Shown piece after piece: positions 1 through 9,168 of a stretch of DNA of 64,000 nt (its first letter is position 1; the number at the start of each line of letters is the position of its first letter). Made by a program: the position numbers and the translations under genes. The notes under the pieces were generated by a model. The model saw only the letters and a list, made by a program, of their open reading frames with translations, did not search any database and was not told the DNA's origin. Where the stretch lies: the NCBI RefSeq assembly GCF_003710085.1, contig NZ_CP033324.1:930001-994000 (forward strand), written 5' to 3'. This stretch comes from Nocardioides pantholopis (GTDB lineage Bacteria; Actinomycetota; Actinomycetes; Propionibacteriales; Nocardioidaceae).

Positions 1-2
1 AG

Positions 3-353
3 CGGGGCCGCCGGGTGACGCTGCTGCACGAGCAGCAGCAGCTCGGCCTGCCGCTGGCGATGCCGCGCCGCTGGACCGCGGTGAAGGACTCGATCGCGCA
101 CGGCGTGCAGATCCACCGCAACGTCTCGATCGAGCGGATCACCGAGTCGGGCGTCGAGTGGACCGAGGGCGACCAGAGCTTCTCCGCAGCCGCCGACATG
201 GTGATCTACGCCGACGGCACGACGTCGGCCGCACCCCTCGCCGAGGAGCTGCGGGAGGCCGGGTTCAGCGTCGACGTCGTCGGCGACGCCGGCGAGGTGA
301 ACTACATCCACGGCGCCATCCACTCGTCGTGGCAGGTGACCACCAGCCTGTGA
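3..353 (+). CDS. FAD/NAD-dependent oxidoreductase, C-terminal part (partial)
   Basis: Only the last 116 residues are present; the gene begins before the window. The frame is open from base 3. Visible are an RRVTLLHE-type strand and a VIYADGT segment followed by a C-terminal GAIHSSWQVTTSL tail. This resembles the NAD(P)-binding/FAD domain at the C-terminus of old-yellow-enzyme-type proteins (NADH:flavin oxidoreductases, 2,4-dienoyl-CoA reductase and relatives), where this domain feeds electrons to FAD. The exact substrate cannot be read from this fragment. A strong terminator hairpin follows 5 bases after the stop, so this gene ends its transcription unit. Confidence 0.6.
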   Translation, partial: RGRRVTLLHEQQQLGLPLAMPRRWTAVKDSIAHGVQIHRNVSIERITESGVEWTEGDQSFSAAADMVIYADGTTSAAPLAEELREAGFSVDVVGDAGEVNYIHGAIHSSWQVTTSL

Positions 354-358
354 GGGCG

Positions 359-395
359 CGCCGCTGACCAGCCGCCCGTCGGCTGGTCAGCGGCG
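359..395 (+). terminator. Perfect 16-bp hairpin terminator
   Basis: Arms 359-374 and 380-395 are perfect reverse complements around the 5-nt loop CCCGT. The hairpin starts 5 nt after the upstream stop codon and lies before the -10 of the next gene. There is no T-tract, as is common for GC-rich actinobacterial terminators. Confidence 0.75.
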
Positions 396-404
396 AGCGT
401 GCTC

Positions 405-410
405 TAGCGT
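405..410 (+). promoter_or_regulatory. -10 hexamer TAGCGT for a leaderless patatin mRNA
   Basis: TAGCGT matches the actinobacterial -10 TANNNT and ends exactly 6 nt before the ATG at 417, so transcription would start at or next to the start codon. No Shine-Dalgarno sequence is present. Confidence 0.5.
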
Positions 411-416
411 CGGGCC

Positions 417-1349
417 ATGCCCACCCGCGTCTCGCTGGCCCTCGGCTCCGGGGGTGCCCGGGGCTACGCCCACATCGGCGCCGTCCGGGCGCTGCAGGAG
501 CGGGACTGCGAGCTGGTCGCCGTCGCCGGCACGTCGATGGGGGCGCTGGTCGGCGGCCTGGCCGCAGCCGGCCGGCTCGAGGAGTTCGCCCAGTGGGCCA
601 CCTCGCTGAGGCAGCTCGACGTCCTGCGGCTGCTCAACCCGCGGATCACCGGGCCGGGGATGATGACCGCCGACCGGCTCCTGGACGCGATCCGGGAGAT
701 CTTCAGCGACGTGGCCATCGAGGACCTGCCGGTCCCGTTCACCGCGGTCGCGACCGACCTGGCCGCCCGCCGCGAAGTCTGGTTCCAGCACGGACCGCTG
801 CGCGCAGCCGTCCGGGCCTCGATAGCGATCCCCGGGCTGTTCACCCCGGTGATGATCAACGGCCGGGTGCTGGTCGACGGGGGTCTGACCAACCCGGTGC
901 CGATCGACCCGCTGGCCGGGATCGCCTCGGACCTGACCGTCGCCGTCTCGCTGACCGGCCCCCGGCAGCGGGTCCGGGAGCCGGTGGTCCCCACGCACGA
1001 GTCCGCCGCCCCGCAGCGGTTCGAGGAGTGGCGCAGCCGGCTGCGGCGCACCCTGGCCAACCTGACCGGACGCGAGGAGAAGGACCAGGCCCTCCCCGCG
1101 CAGCCGGCCCGCACCGGCTGGGGCACCGACGAGCTGCCCGACGAGCTGACCATGCGCGACGTCACGGCCCAGTCGTTCGAGGCGATGCAGGCCCTGGTGG
1201 CCCGCTACCGGATGGCGGCGGTGCCGGCCGACGTCCTGGTCACGGTGCCGGTCGACGCGTGCCGGACCCTCGACTTCCACCGGGCCGGCGAGCTGATCGA
1301 CCTCGGGCACCGGCTCGCGAGCGAGGCGCTGGACGCCGCCGGCGTCTGA
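417..1349 (+). CDS. Patatin-like phospholipase (RssA/NTE family)
   Basis: A 310-residue serine hydrolase predicted to cleave acyl esters of phospholipids or other lipids. The oxyanion-hole glycine loop GSGGARG is at residues 10-16, the nucleophile elbow GTSMG has Ser40, and the catalytic Asp is in LVDGGLTNP (Asp154), which gives the complete Ser-Asp dyad of the patatin fold. Length fits the bacterial RssA-type single-domain proteins. No signal peptide is visible, so it is likely cytoplasmic or membrane-associated. The ATG is preceded by a -10 hexamer and no ribosome binding site, suggesting a leaderless transcript. It stands alone between a terminator and a convergent DinB-type gene. The substrate is unknown. 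Confidence 0.88.
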   Translation: MPTRVSLALGSGGARGYAHIGAVRALQERDCELVAVAGTSMGALVGGLAAAGRLEEFAQWATSLRQLDVLRLLNPRITGPGMMTADRLLDAIREIFSDVAIEDLPVPFTAVATDLAARREVWFQHGPLRAAVRASIAIPGLFTPVMINGRVLVDGGLTNPVPIDPLAGIASDLTVAVSLTGPRQRVREPVVPTHESAAPQRFEEWRSRLRRTLANLTGREEKDQALPAQPARTGWGTDELPDELTMRDVTAQSFEAMQALVARYRMAAVPADVLVTVPVDACRTLDFHRAGELIDLGHRLASEALDAAGV

Positions 1350-1388
1350 GCCGGGCAGGCAGTGCCCAGGCAGGCAGTGCCCACCGGC

Positions 1389-1943
1389 TCACTGGCCGGT
1401 GCGGCCGTCGATGCACTCGCGCAGCAGGTCGGCGTGACCGACGTGGCGGGCGTACTCCTCGACGAGGTGGACCAGGATGTCGCGCACCGCGACCGGCTGC
1501 CCGTCGCAGTCCACCGTCGCGTCCAGGTCGTCCCACCCGGCCAGCCACGCGTCGGCCGACTCGACCTCCGCGCGCCAGCGCGCCCAGGCCTCCTCGACGA
1601 CGGCCGGGTCGGCGACCGCGCCGGTGAAGTCGAGGTCCGGGTCCTCGGCGGTGCGGTACAGCTTGGGCAGCTCCGGATGTCCCTGGAGGATGCGGCGGAA
1701 CCAGCTGTGCTCGACCCGGGCGAGGTGGCGGACCAGTCCGAGCAGCGACAGCGTCGACGGCGGCACCGAGCGACGCGCCAGCTGCTCGGCGTCCAGATCC
1801 CCGCACTTGAGCTCGAGCGTGAGCCGGTAGCGGCGCAGGTAGTCCCAGAGCGTGTCCTTCTCGCCGACCGGCTGGGTCCCGGTCTCGCGCGGGTCCTCGG
1901 CCGGATCGATCCACAGGCCGGGGGCCACGCGCGCGCTGCTCAT
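1389..1943 (-). CDS. DinB / DUF664-family protein
   Basis: A 184-residue protein of the DinB-like four-helix-bundle superfamily (DUF664), recognisable from [20 protein letters not shown] and the C-terminal [20 protein letters not shown]. These supply the His residues (around 79, 83 and in HVGHAD) that bind a metal in the family, which also includes mycothiol-dependent maleylpyruvate isomerase. The actual reaction is not predictable. The start is the ATG at 1943; a CAGGAT hexamer 6 nt upstream of it on the minus strand looks like a leaderless -10. The gene converges on the patatin gene. Confidence 0.82.
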   Translation of the reverse strand: MSSARVAPGLWIDPAEDPRETGTQPVGEKDTLWDYLRRYRLTLELKCGDLDAEQLARRSVPPSTLSLLGLVRHLARVEHSWFRRILQGHPELPKLYRTAEDPDLDFTGAVADPAVVEEAWARWRAEVESADAWLAGWDDLDATVDCDGQPVAVRDILVHLVEEYARHVGHADLLRECIDGRTGQ

Positions 1944-2044
1944 CGGGGGATCCTGTCATGCCCGGGTGGCCGGGCCGAACCGATTGGCGGGCGCTGGACG
2001 GCGCGCCGTACCATCACGAGTACAGGCGTTCGAGCCGTCATCAG

Positions 2045-2232
2045 CGGCGAGCCTCCGGAAGAACCGTCCTGATCTGCTCGAGGTGAGCGGGTCCGGGCTC
2101 AGTAGAACCGGACGGGTGGGCCCGTCACAGCCGCAATTGAGAGGTCCGGTCCCTCGGGGTCGGGCAAGCGGGGTGGTACCGCGGGCTCCGGCTCGTCCTC
2201 GTGGTCACGAACAACTCGACCACCGAAGGAAC
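2045..2232 (+). promoter_or_regulatory. T-box riboswitch, ileS leader (translational type)
   Basis: The leader of ileS contains the T-box core GGGTGGTACCGCGG at 2171-2184, matching the consensus AGGGTGGNACCGCG that pairs with the uncharged tRNA 3' end. An isoleucine specifier ATC lies at 2072-2074 in the short stem I region. A CCTCGTGG stretch (about 2197-2204) can pair with the CCACCGAAGG around the ileS ribosome binding site (2220-2229). This fits the sequestrator of the actinobacterial translation-controlling class rather than a terminator. High uncharged tRNA-Ile would open the ribosome binding site and raise IleS synthesis. Stem boundaries and the specifier assignment are inferred by eye. 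Confidence 0.88.
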
Positions 2233-2235
2233 CCC

Positions 2236-5200
2236 ATGACGTACCCCCAGGTCTCGACCGCCGGCGACGCCGTCCCGTCCAGCCCACGCTTCCCCGAGAT
2301 CGAGAAGCAGGTCCTGGCCTACTGGGAGTCCGACGGCACCTTCGCGGCCAGCGTCGAGGCGCGCGACCCGGGACCGGACGGGTCGAACGAGTTCGTCTTC
2401 TACGACGGGCCGCCGTTCGCCAACGGCCTGCCGCACTACGGCCACCTGCTCACCGGCTACGTCAAGGACATCGTCCCGCGCTACCAGACCATGCGCGGCA
2501 AGCGCGTCGAGCGCCGGTTCGGCTGGGACACCCACGGGCTGCCCGCCGAGCTGGAGGCGATGCGCCAGGCCGGCATCAAGACGACCGACGAGATCAACGA
2601 CCTCGGCATCGAGAAGTTCAACGAGCTGTGCCGGGCGTCGGTGCTGCGCTACACCGACGAGTGGCGCGAGTACGTGACCCGCCAGGCCCGCTGGGTCGAC
2701 TTCGACAACGACTACAAGACGCTCAACCCCTCGTACATGGAGAGCGTCATCTGGGCCTTCAAGCGGCTCCACGACAAGGGCCTGGTCTACGAGGGCTTCC
2801 GGGTGCTGCCCTACTGCTGGAACGACGAGACCCCGCTGTCCAACCACGAGCTGCGGATGGACGACGACGTCTACCAGCAGCGCCAGGACCCCGCGGTCAC
2901 CGTCGGCTTCACCCTCGAGGCGACCGGGGAGGACCCGGTGCTGGACGGCGCACACGTCCTGGTGTGGACCACGACGCCCTGGACCCTGCCCTCCAACCTC
3001 GCGGTCATGGTCGGCTCGGACATCGACTACGTCGTGGTGCAGGCGCCGGTGCCCGGCACCGAGGGGACGGCGCGCTACCTGCTCGCCGAGGCGCGGCTGC
3101 CGGCGTACGCCCGCGAGCTGGCCGGCGAGGACGGCGAGTTCACGGTCCTGGGCCGCTATCGGGGCGCCGACCTGGTCGGTCGCCGCTACACCCCGCCGTT
3201 CTCCTACTACCTGGGCCACGAGAACGCCTTCCGCGTGGTCGCCGCCGACGATGCGGTCACCACCACCGACGGCACCGGCGTGGTGCACACCGCTGGCGCC
3301 TTCGGTGAGGTCGACAAGGAGGTCACCGACCGCGAGGGCATCGAGGCAGTGATGCCGGTCGGCAAGGACGGCCGGTTCACCCACCCCGTCGACGAGTACG
3401 CCGGGATGCTGGTCTTCGACGCGAACCTGCACGTCATCGACCACCTCAAGGCCGCCACCCGGGGCGCGGGCGGGGCCGGCGCGGTCACGCCCGGCACCGT
3501 CCTGCTGCGCCGCGAGACCTACGAGCACTCCTACCCGCACTGCTGGCGCTGCCGCGAGCCCCTGATCTACAAGGGCGTCTCCTCCTGGTTCGTCGAGGTC
3601 ACCGCGTTCAAGGACCGGATGGTCGAGCTGAACCAGCAGATCCGGTGGGTGCCCGAGCACATCAAGGACGGCCAGTTCGGGCGGTGGCTGGAGAACGCCC
3701 GCGACTGGTCGATCACCCGCAACCGCTTCTGGGGCAGCCCGGTCCCGGTCTGGAAGAGCGACGACCCGGCGTACCCCCGCCTGGACGTCTACGGCTCCTT
3801 CGAGGAGATCGAGCGGGACTTCGGCCGGCTGCCGCGCGGCACCGACGGCGAGCCCAACCTGCACCGGCCCTACGTCGACGACCTGGTGCGCCCGAACCCC
3901 GACGACCCGACCGGCAAGAGCATGATGCGCCGGGTCACCGACGTGCTCGACGTGTGGTTCGACTCCGGGGCGATGTCGTTCGCCCAGGCGCACTACCCGT
4001 TCGAGAACGCCGAGTGGTTCGACGGCACCGCCGAGAAGCAGGCGCACTTCCCGGGCGACTTCATCGTCGAGTACATCGGTCAGACCCGCGGGTGGTTCTA
4101 CACGCTGCACGTGCTGGCCACCGCCCTGTTCGACAAGCCGGCGTTCCGCTCCTGCATCAGCCACGGGATCGTGCTGGGCAGCGACGGCAACAAGATGAGC
4201 AAGTCGCTGCGCAACTACCCCGACGTCTCGGAGGTCTTCGACCGCGACGGCGCCGACGCGATGCGCTGGTTCCTGATGGCCAGCCCGATCCTGCGCGGCG
4301 GCAACCTGGTGGTCACCGAGCAGGGCATCCGCGACTCGGTGCGCCAGGTGATGATCCCGCTGTGGAACAGCTGGTACTTCTTCCAGCTCTACGCGAACAC
4401 CGCCCGCGACGGCGCCGGGTACGACGCCCGGTGGTCGACGGCGTCCACCGACCCGCTGGACCGCTACCTGCTGGCCAAGACCCGCCAGTTCGTCGAGACG
4501 ATGACCACCCAGCTCGACGAGTACGCGATCGCCGACGCCTGCGAGACCACGCGCGGCTTCATCGACGTGCTGACGAACTGGTACATCCGGCGCTCGCGGG
4601 ACCGCTTCTGGGAGGGCTCCACCGACGCCTTCGACACCCTGTACACGGTGCTCGAGGTGGTGTGTCGGACCGTCGCCCCGCTGCTCCCGCTGGCCGGCGA
4701 GGAGATCTGGCGCGGGCTCACCGGGGGCCGCTCGGTGCACCTGGCCGACTGGCCGCGCGCCGAGGAGCTGCCCGAGGACTCCGCGCTGGTGGCCGCGATG
4801 GACCAGGTCCGCGACATCTGCTCGGCCACGTCCGCGCTGCGCAAGGCCGCCCATCGTCGCAACCGGCTCCCGCTGGCGACGCTCACCGTGGTCGTCGAGG
4901 ACGCGGCCGCGCTGGCCGGCTTCGAGGCGATCGTCGCCGACGAGGTGAACGTCAAGCAGGTCCGCCTGCTCGACGCGGACGCGCCGGAGGCGGCGTCGTA
5001 CGGCGTGGAGCAGAAGCTCACAGTCAACGCCCGCGCCGCCGGTCCGCGCCTCGGCAAGGGCGTGCAGCTGGCGATCAAGGGCTCGAAGTCCGGCGACTGG
5101 TCGGTGGCCGAGGACGGCACCGTCACCGCCGGCGGCCTGGCCCTGGAGGAGGGGGAGTACACCCTGGAGACCGTGGCCGGCGCCGGCGGCGACGACACCG

Positions 5201-5520
5201 CGGTCGGCGTGCTGCCCCGCGGCGGCTTCGTCGTGCTGGACACCGCCGTGACCTCCGAGCTCGCGGCCGAGGGTCTGGCCCGCGACCTGGTCCGTGCGGT
5301 GCAGCAGGCCCGCCGCGACGCCGGGCTCGAGGTCTCGGACCGGATCTCGCTGACCGTCGGCGGCTCCGCCGCAGTCCAGGAAGCCGCCCGCACCCACGAG
5401 GCCCTGATCGCCGGGGAGACGCTCGCGACGTCGTACGCCGTCACCGACGGGGCCGGCGGCGGGGTCGACGTCACCGTCGGGGAGAACGAGCAGGCCACGG
5501 TCTCGGTCGCCCGCGCCTGA
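2236..5520 (+). CDS. ileS: Isoleucyl-tRNA synthetase
   Basis: A 1094-residue class I aminoacyl-tRNA synthetase charging tRNA-Ile in the cytoplasm. The HIGH motif appears as HYGH after [10 protein letters not shown], the KMSKS loop as [11 protein letters not shown], and the editing CP1 domain contains [14 protein letters not shown]. The length and DGPPFANG...[17 protein letters not shown] context match the long (eukaryote-like, IleS2-type) form. IleS2-type enzymes are often mupirocin-tolerant; that is family knowledge, not tested here. The ATG at 2236 is chosen because GAAGGA lies 7 nt upstream and the T-box leader ends just before it; the frame stays open upstream to 1852, but that stretch is the leader. 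Confidence 0.96.
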   Translation: MTYPQVSTAGDAVPSSPRFPEIEKQVLAYWESDGTFAASVEARDPGPDGSNEFVFYDGPPFANGLPHYGHLLTGYVKDIVPRYQTMRGKRVERRFGWDTHGLPAELEAMRQAGIKTTDEINDLGIEKFNELCRASVLRYTDEWREYVTRQARWVDFDNDYKTLNPSYMESVIWAFKRLHDKGLVYEGFRVLPYCWNDETPLSNHELRMDDDVYQQRQDPAVTVGFTLEATGEDPVLDGAHVLVWTTTPWTLPSNLAVMVGSDIDYVVVQAPVPGTEGTARYLLAEARLPAYARELAGEDGEFTVLGRYRGADLVGRRYTPPFSYYLGHENAFRVVAADDAVTTTDGTGVVHTAGAFGEVDKEVTDREGIEAVMPVGKDGRFTHPVDEYAGMLVFDANLHVIDHLKAATRGAGGAGAVTPGTVLLRRETYEHSYPHCWRCREPLIYKGVSSWFVEVTAFKDRMVELNQQIRWVPEHIKDGQFGRWLENARDWSITRNRFWGSPVPVWKSDDPAYPRLDVYGSFEEIERDFGRLPRGTDGEPNLHRPYVDDLVRPNPDDPTGKSMMRRVTDVLDVWFDSGAMSFAQAHYPFENAEWFDGTAEKQAHFPGDFIVEYIGQTRGWFYTLHVLATALFDKPAFRSCISHGIVLGSDGNKMSKSLRNYPDVSEVFDRDGADAMRWFLMASPILRGGNLVVTEQGIRDSVRQVMIPLWNSWYFFQLYANTARDGAGYDARWSTASTDPLDRYLLAKTRQFVETMTTQLDEYAIADACETTRGFIDVLTNWYIRRSRDRFWEGSTDAFDTLYTVLEVVCRTVAPLLPLAGEEIWRGLTGGRSVHLADWPRAEELPEDSALVAAMDQVRDICSATSALRKAAHRRNRLPLATLTVVVEDAAALAGFEAIVADEVNVKQVRLLDADAPEAASYGVEQKLTVNARAAGPRLGKGVQLAIKGSKSGDWSVAEDGTVTAGGLALEEGEYTLETVAGAGGDDTAVGVLPRGGFVVLDTAVTSELAAEGLARDLVRAVQQARRDAGLEVSDRISLTVGGSAAVQEAARTHEALIAGETLATSYAVTDGAGGGVDVTVGENEQATVSVARA

Positions 5521-5573
5521 GCGGGCTCGGGACCGCCCGGGCTCGGCACTGCCCGGGCTCGGCGGGACTTCTC

Positions 5574-5648
5574 GGGCACTTCCCGCGCTCCTACGGCACT
5601 GCACTGACCGACAACCCTGAGGATCCCCGGTGAACCGGGGATCCTCGG
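5574..5648. repeat. Dispersed repeat R2, copy 1, with palindromic end
   Basis: A 75-bp element about 90 % identical to 45798-45873, in the same orientation. Its right part is the near-perfect 28-nt palindrome GAGGATCCCCGGTG...GGGGATCCTC (5619-5646), followed by another GGTCCTCAGGGATCCCCGG copy of the arm. Both copies sit directly after a CDS end, so the hairpin may act as a terminator. Confidence 0.75.
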
Positions 5649-5723
5649 GGTCCTCAGGGATCCCCGGGGAGCCCACCCCCGACCTCGCCGGGGCAGCCGA
5701 GCGCCGGGTGGTTGACTGCTCCC

Positions 5724-6827
5724 ATGACGAGCACCACCGCGGCGCCGACCCTGGACCTGACCCTGGATGCCGTGGCGCTGACCGCGGCGCTGGTCGACAT
5801 CGAGTCGGTCAGCCTGCGCGAGCAGCCGATCGCGGACGCGGTCGAGGCGGCGCTGCGCGCCCTGCCCCACCTCGACGTCGTACGCCGTGGCAACACCGTC
5901 GTCGCGCGCACCGACCTCGGCCGGGGCGAGCGGGTAGTGATCGCCGGCCACCTCGACACGGTGCCGGTCAACGACAACCTGCCCAGCCGGCTCGAGGGCG
6001 ACCTGCTGCACGGCCTCGGCAGCTGTGACATGAAGGGCGGCGACGCGGTCATCCTCCGGCTGGCCGCCACCGTGACCGAGCCGGTCCGCGACGTCACCTA
6101 CGTCCTCTACGACGCCGAGGAGATCCAGGCCGAGCACAACGGCCTGCGGCTGCTCGCCCAGAGCGACCCCGACCTGCTGGCCGCCGACTTCGCGATCCTG
6201 ATGGAGCCCTCCAACGGCGGGGTCGAGGCGGGCTGCCAGGGCACCCTGCGGGTCGAGGTCCGCACCACCGGCGAGCGGGCGCACTCCGCCCGCTCCTGGC
6301 GCGGGGACAACGCGATCCACAAGGCCGGCGAGATCCTGCGCCGGCTCGAGGCCTACACGCCGCGCCGGCCGGTCATCGACGGGCTGGAGTACCACGAGGG
6401 TCTCAACGCGGTATTCGTCAGCGGCGGCGTCGCCGGCAACGTCATCCCCGACGAGTGCGTCGTGACCGTCAACCACCGCTTCGCCCCCGACCGCTCCGAG
6501 GACGAGGCCCTGGCCTTCGTCCGGGAGTTCTTCGCCGGCTACGACATCCGGCTCACCGACACCTCGCCGGGCGCCCTGCCGGGGCTCGACCGTCCCGCGG
6601 CGCAGGCCTTCGTGGCGGCGGTCGGCGGCGAGGTGAACCCGAAGTTCGGGTGGACCGACGTGGCCCGCTTCAGCGCCCTCGGCATCCCCGCTGTGAACTT
6701 CGGGCCCGGCGACCCGATGCTCGCCCACAAGCAGGAGGAGCACGTGCCGATCGCCCAGATCCTGCGCTGCGAGGACCAGCTGCGCACCTGGCTCACCACC
6801 CCCGGCGTCGGGGGAGGTGCGGCGTGA
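5724..6827 (+). CDS. dapE: Succinyl-diaminopimelate desuccinylase
   Basis: A 367-residue M20-family zinc hydrolase that removes succinate from N-succinyl-LL-diaminopimelate in lysine and peptidoglycan-precursor synthesis. Metal-site motifs are visible: GHLDTVP (His/Asp), GSCDMKGGD, the catalytic and bridging acids in DAEEI, and [10 protein letters not shown] near the C-terminus. The ATG at 5724 is preferred over an in-frame TTG at 5712. The stop overlaps the GTG of the next gene by 4 bp, so the two are translationally coupled. In mycobacteria dapE heads the same gene order as here, which supports the specific assignment over other M20 peptidases. Confidence 0.92.
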   Translation: MTSTTAAPTLDLTLDAVALTAALVDIESVSLREQPIADAVEAALRALPHLDVVRRGNTVVARTDLGRGERVVIAGHLDTVPVNDNLPSRLEGDLLHGLGSCDMKGGDAVILRLAATVTEPVRDVTYVLYDAEEIQAEHNGLRLLAQSDPDLLAADFAILMEPSNGGVEAGCQGTLRVEVRTTGERAHSARSWRGDNAIHKAGEILRRLEAYTPRRPVIDGLEYHEGLNAVFVSGGVAGNVIPDECVVTVNHRFAPDRSEDEALAFVREFFAGYDIRLTDTSPGALPGLDRPAAQAFVAAVGGEVNPKFGWTDVARFSALGIPAVNFGPGDPMLAHKQEEHVPIAQILRCEDQLRTWLTTPGVGGGAA

Positions 6828-7552
6828 CCAAGTTCAAGGGCCCGATCATCCAGCGCCGCGGACAGATCGACGGCACCACCACCGACCAGCGGCTGCTCGA
6901 CCGGCGCGGCCCCAGCGACTGGGTGCACGCCGACCCGTGGCGGGTGCTGCGCATCCAGGCCGAGTTCGTCGAGGGCTTCGGCGCGCTCGCCGAGCTCGGG
7001 CACGCGGTGGCCGTCTTCGGCTCCGCCCGGACGGCGGCCGACGACCCGGCGTACGCCATGGCCGAGCAGCTGGGGCGCGGGCTCGCCGAGGCCGACTTCG
7101 CCGTCGTCACCGGCGGCGGCCCCGGCGCGATGGAGGCCGCCAACAAGGGCGCCTCCCAGGCCGGCGGCACCAGCATCGGCCTCGGCATCGAGCTGCCCTT
7201 CGAGGCCGGCCTGAACGACTGGGTCGACATCGGCATCAACTTCCGCTACTTCTTCGTCCGCAAGACGATGTTCGTCAAGTACACCCAGGGCTTCGCGGTG
7301 CTGCCCGGCGGCCTCGGCACCCTCGACGAGCTGTTCGAGGCGATGACGCTGGTGCAGACGAAGAAGGTCACCAGCTTCCCGATCGTGCTGCTCGGCGTGG
7401 ACTACTGGACCGGGCTCCTGGACTGGCTGCGCGCCACCGCGCTCGCGACCGGCACGATCGGGCCCGACGACCTGGACATGCTCACGCTCACCGACGACGT
7501 CGCCGAGGCGGTCGAGCTGATGGTCGCCGCGCGGGCGGAGCACCCGAAGTGA
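6824..7552 (+). CDS. LOG-family (TIGR00730) Rossmann-fold nucleotide hydrolase
   Basis: A 242-residue protein of the LONELY GUY family, which hydrolyses cytokinin riboside monophosphates or other nucleoside monophosphates to base plus ribose phosphate. The nucleotide-binding motif [15 protein letters not shown] and the hallmark [12 protein letters not shown] are both intact, and [13 protein letters not shown] precedes the latter as usual. The GTG start overlaps the dapE stop. The 40-residue N-terminal extension (GPIIQRRGQ...) is typical of the actinobacterial group. The physiological substrate in bacteria is uncertain. Confidence 0.9.
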   Translation: MTKFKGPIIQRRGQIDGTTTDQRLLDRRGPSDWVHADPWRVLRIQAEFVEGFGALAELGHAVAVFGSARTAADDPAYAMAEQLGRGLAEADFAVVTGGGPGAMEAANKGASQAGGTSIGLGIELPFEAGLNDWVDIGINFRYFFVRKTMFVKYTQGFAVLPGGLGTLDELFEAMTLVQTKKVTSFPIVLLGVDYWTGLLDWLRATALATGTIGPDDLDMLTLTDDVAEAVELMVAARAEHPK

Positions 7553-7559
7553 GGCCGCG

Positions 7560-7886
7560 ATGATGTGGTTCTTCGCGGTCGTGATCGTGCTCGCCCTGGG
7601 CGCGGTGGCCGTCGTCGCCGCCGGCCGGGGGGAGCCGATGACGCCTCCGGCGCCGGAGCGTACGCCGTCCGGCCTGCCGCGCACGGGGCCGCTCTCCGCG
7701 CAGGACCTGCGCACCGTCCGGTTCCCCCTCGCCTTCCGCGGCTACCGGATGGCCGATGTCGACGACCTGCTGGACCGGCTCGCCGACGAGCGGGAGCCAG
7801 ATCAGGATCAGCCGGCACCGAGGCCCGCTGCCGGGGCCGACGGCGACACCGGCCGGACCGACGGCACCGAGCCACCCCGCGGATAG
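7560..7886 (+). CDS. Small membrane-anchored DivIVA-domain protein
   Basis: A 108-residue protein with one N-terminal membrane segment (residues 3-22), a proline-rich linker and a DivIVA-type motif VRFPLAFRGYRMADVDDLLDRLADE. This motif resembles the short lipid-binding N-terminal domain of DivIVA/Wag31 but lacks the long coiled coil. It begins 8 nt after the LOG gene, probably in the same operon as dapE. A homologous small DivIVA-like gene occurs in the same neighbourhood in mycobacteria. A role in polar growth or cell-wall synthesis is plausible but inferred. Confidence 0.75.
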   Translation: MMWFFAVVIVLALGAVAVVAAGRGEPMTPPAPERTPSGLPRTGPLSAQDLRTVRFPLAFRGYRMADVDDLLDRLADEREPDQDQPAPRPAAGADGDTGRTDGTEPPRG

Positions 7887-7900
7887 GGCACACTCCTGAC

Positions 7901-8323
7901 GTGTCCATCCCCGTCGTCGTCTACGTCCTGACCGGTCTCGCCGCCGTCGTCGTGGTGCTCACCCGGGTCCGTCTCTCCCGCAGCGACCGCGCCGGGGGAG
8001 TCGAGGTGGGCCGTGGCCTGCTGAACCTGCACACCGGTGCCGGCGTCCTCGCGCTCGTGCTCTGGGTCGCCTTCCTCGTCGCGGGCGAGGACACCCCCCT
8101 CGGCGGGTCGGTGGCCGGCATCGTCGCGATCGGGCTGTGGTGGATCGTCGTGGCGGCCGGCCTGATGATCCTGGTCCGCTGGCTGCCGAGCCGCGGCCGG
8201 CACGCGACGGCCGGGGGCGGCGACGCCTGGTCGAGGGGCCCCGGCCTCTCGCTGCTCGCCCACCTCGGGATGCTGGCCGGCGTCGCGGTCTTCACCTGGG
8301 CCTACCTCACCTCGGCGGTCTGA
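7901..8323 (+). CDS. Four-helix integral membrane protein, unknown function
   Basis: A 140-residue hydrophobic protein with about four membrane spans (residues 3-22, 43-63, 69-91, 118-138). Its cytoplasmic loop is basic (WLPSRGRHATAGGGDAW). I do not recognise a family with confidence; the LNLHTGAGVLALVLWVAFL segment recalls small actinobacterial membrane proteins of unknown role. The GTG start has a CACACT hexamer 6 nt upstream and no ribosome binding site. The stop is 1 nt before the start of the next gene, suggesting a shared operon. Confidence 0.7.
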   Translation: MSIPVVVYVLTGLAAVVVVLTRVRLSRSDRAGGVEVGRGLLNLHTGAGVLALVLWVAFLVAGEDTPLGGSVAGIVAIGLWWIVVAAGLMILVRWLPSRGRHATAGGGDAWSRGPGLSLLAHLGMLAGVAVFTWAYLTSAV

Positions 8324-8324
8324 G

Positions 8325-9158
8325 GTGCCTCGCCTGTCGACCCCCGGGCAGCCCGTCCTCCTCGCCGTCCCTCTCGCAGTCCTCCTCAGCGCGGTGCTCG
8401 GCCTCGGCACCCTCGCCGGTCCGGCCGCCGGCGCCTCTGCCGCCGCGCCCGCCGCACCGGTGGCCGCGCCCGCTGCGGCGTCGCGGCCCGCGGTGGTCGA
8501 GCAGCGTCTGGTCGGCCGCTCGGTGCGCGGCCGGGCGATCCGCGCCTGGCGGCTCGGGGAGCCCGCACGCGACGGCGTGCCGACCGTGGTGCTGATCGCG
8601 ACCATGCACGGCAACGAGTCGGCCACCCGCCAGATCCTGCACGCGCTGCGCGACGGCCCGCCCGTCCGGGGCGTCGACCTGTGGGTGCTCCCGGAGTACA
8701 ACCCGGACGGCCTGGCGCGCGGCACCCGCAAGAACGCCCGCGGTGTCGACCTGAACCGGAACTTCCCGTACCGCTGGGCGAACCTCGACGGCAACTACGA
8801 GTCCGGGCCGCGCGCCGCCTCGGAGCCCGAGACCCGCGCCGTGATGCGGTTCCTGCGCCGGGTGCGCCCCGACCACGTGCTCAGCTTCCACCAGCCCCTG
8901 CACGGCGTCGACACCGACACCAAGCGCCCGCGCTTCGCTCGGCGCGTCGCGCGCCGCCTGCACCTGCCCCGCAAGCGCTTCGACTGCGGCGGCGTGTGCC
9001 ACGGCACGATGACCGGCTGGTACAACGACCGCTTCCGCGGCGCCGCCCTGACCGTCGAGTACGGCGCCCGCCCGGGACGGCACCGGATGCGCTCGGTCGC
9101 GCCAGGCCAGGTGCTCTCGATCTTCGGCGCCCGTCGTGCCCGGGCCGCGAGGCGCTGA
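8325..9158 (+). CDS. Secreted M14-type zinc carboxypeptidase
   Basis: A 277-residue exported peptidase. A hydrophobic signal peptide covers residues 10-40, ending near GASAAA. Zinc ligands fit the M14 family: HGNE with His95 and Glu98, a third His in VLSFHQPLHG, the RNFPYRW substrate-carboxylate region (DLNRNF), and the general base Glu in LTVEYG. The family removes C-terminal residues from peptides or trims peptidoglycan peptides. The closeness of dapE and a DivIVA-like gene hints at cell-wall turnover, but the substrate is not determinable. The GTG start at 8325 immediately follows the preceding stop. Confidence 0.85.
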   Translation: MPRLSTPGQPVLLAVPLAVLLSAVLGLGTLAGPAAGASAAAPAAPVAAPAAASRPAVVEQRLVGRSVRGRAIRAWRLGEPARDGVPTVVLIATMHGNESATRQILHALRDGPPVRGVDLWVLPEYNPDGLARGTRKNARGVDLNRNFPYRWANLDGNYESGPRAASEPETRAVMRFLRRVRPDHVLSFHQPLHGVDTDTKRPRFARRVARRLHLPRKRFDCGGVCHGTMTGWYNDRFRGAALTVEYGARPGRHRMRSVAPGQVLSIFGARRARAARR

Positions 9159-9168
9159 GCGCTCAGCG
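9153..9168. terminator. Short palindrome between convergent genes
   Basis: CGCTGAGCGCTCAGCG is a perfect 16-nt palindrome. It contains the stop codons of both the carboxypeptidase gene (plus strand) and the enoyl-CoA hydratase gene (minus strand). It could act as a compact bidirectional terminator; no T-tract is present. Confidence 0.4.

Noticed and set aside
1852..2235. Upstream in-frame extension of ileS
   Set aside because: The segment contains the T-box leader and overlaps the divergent DinB gene; the ATG at 2236 has a proper ribosome binding site.
2125..5676. A very long open frame on the minus strand opposite ileS
   Set aside because: It mirrors the ileS codons; high GC at third positions keeps the antisense frame free of stops. 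Its translation has low-complexity composition and no recognisable domain.
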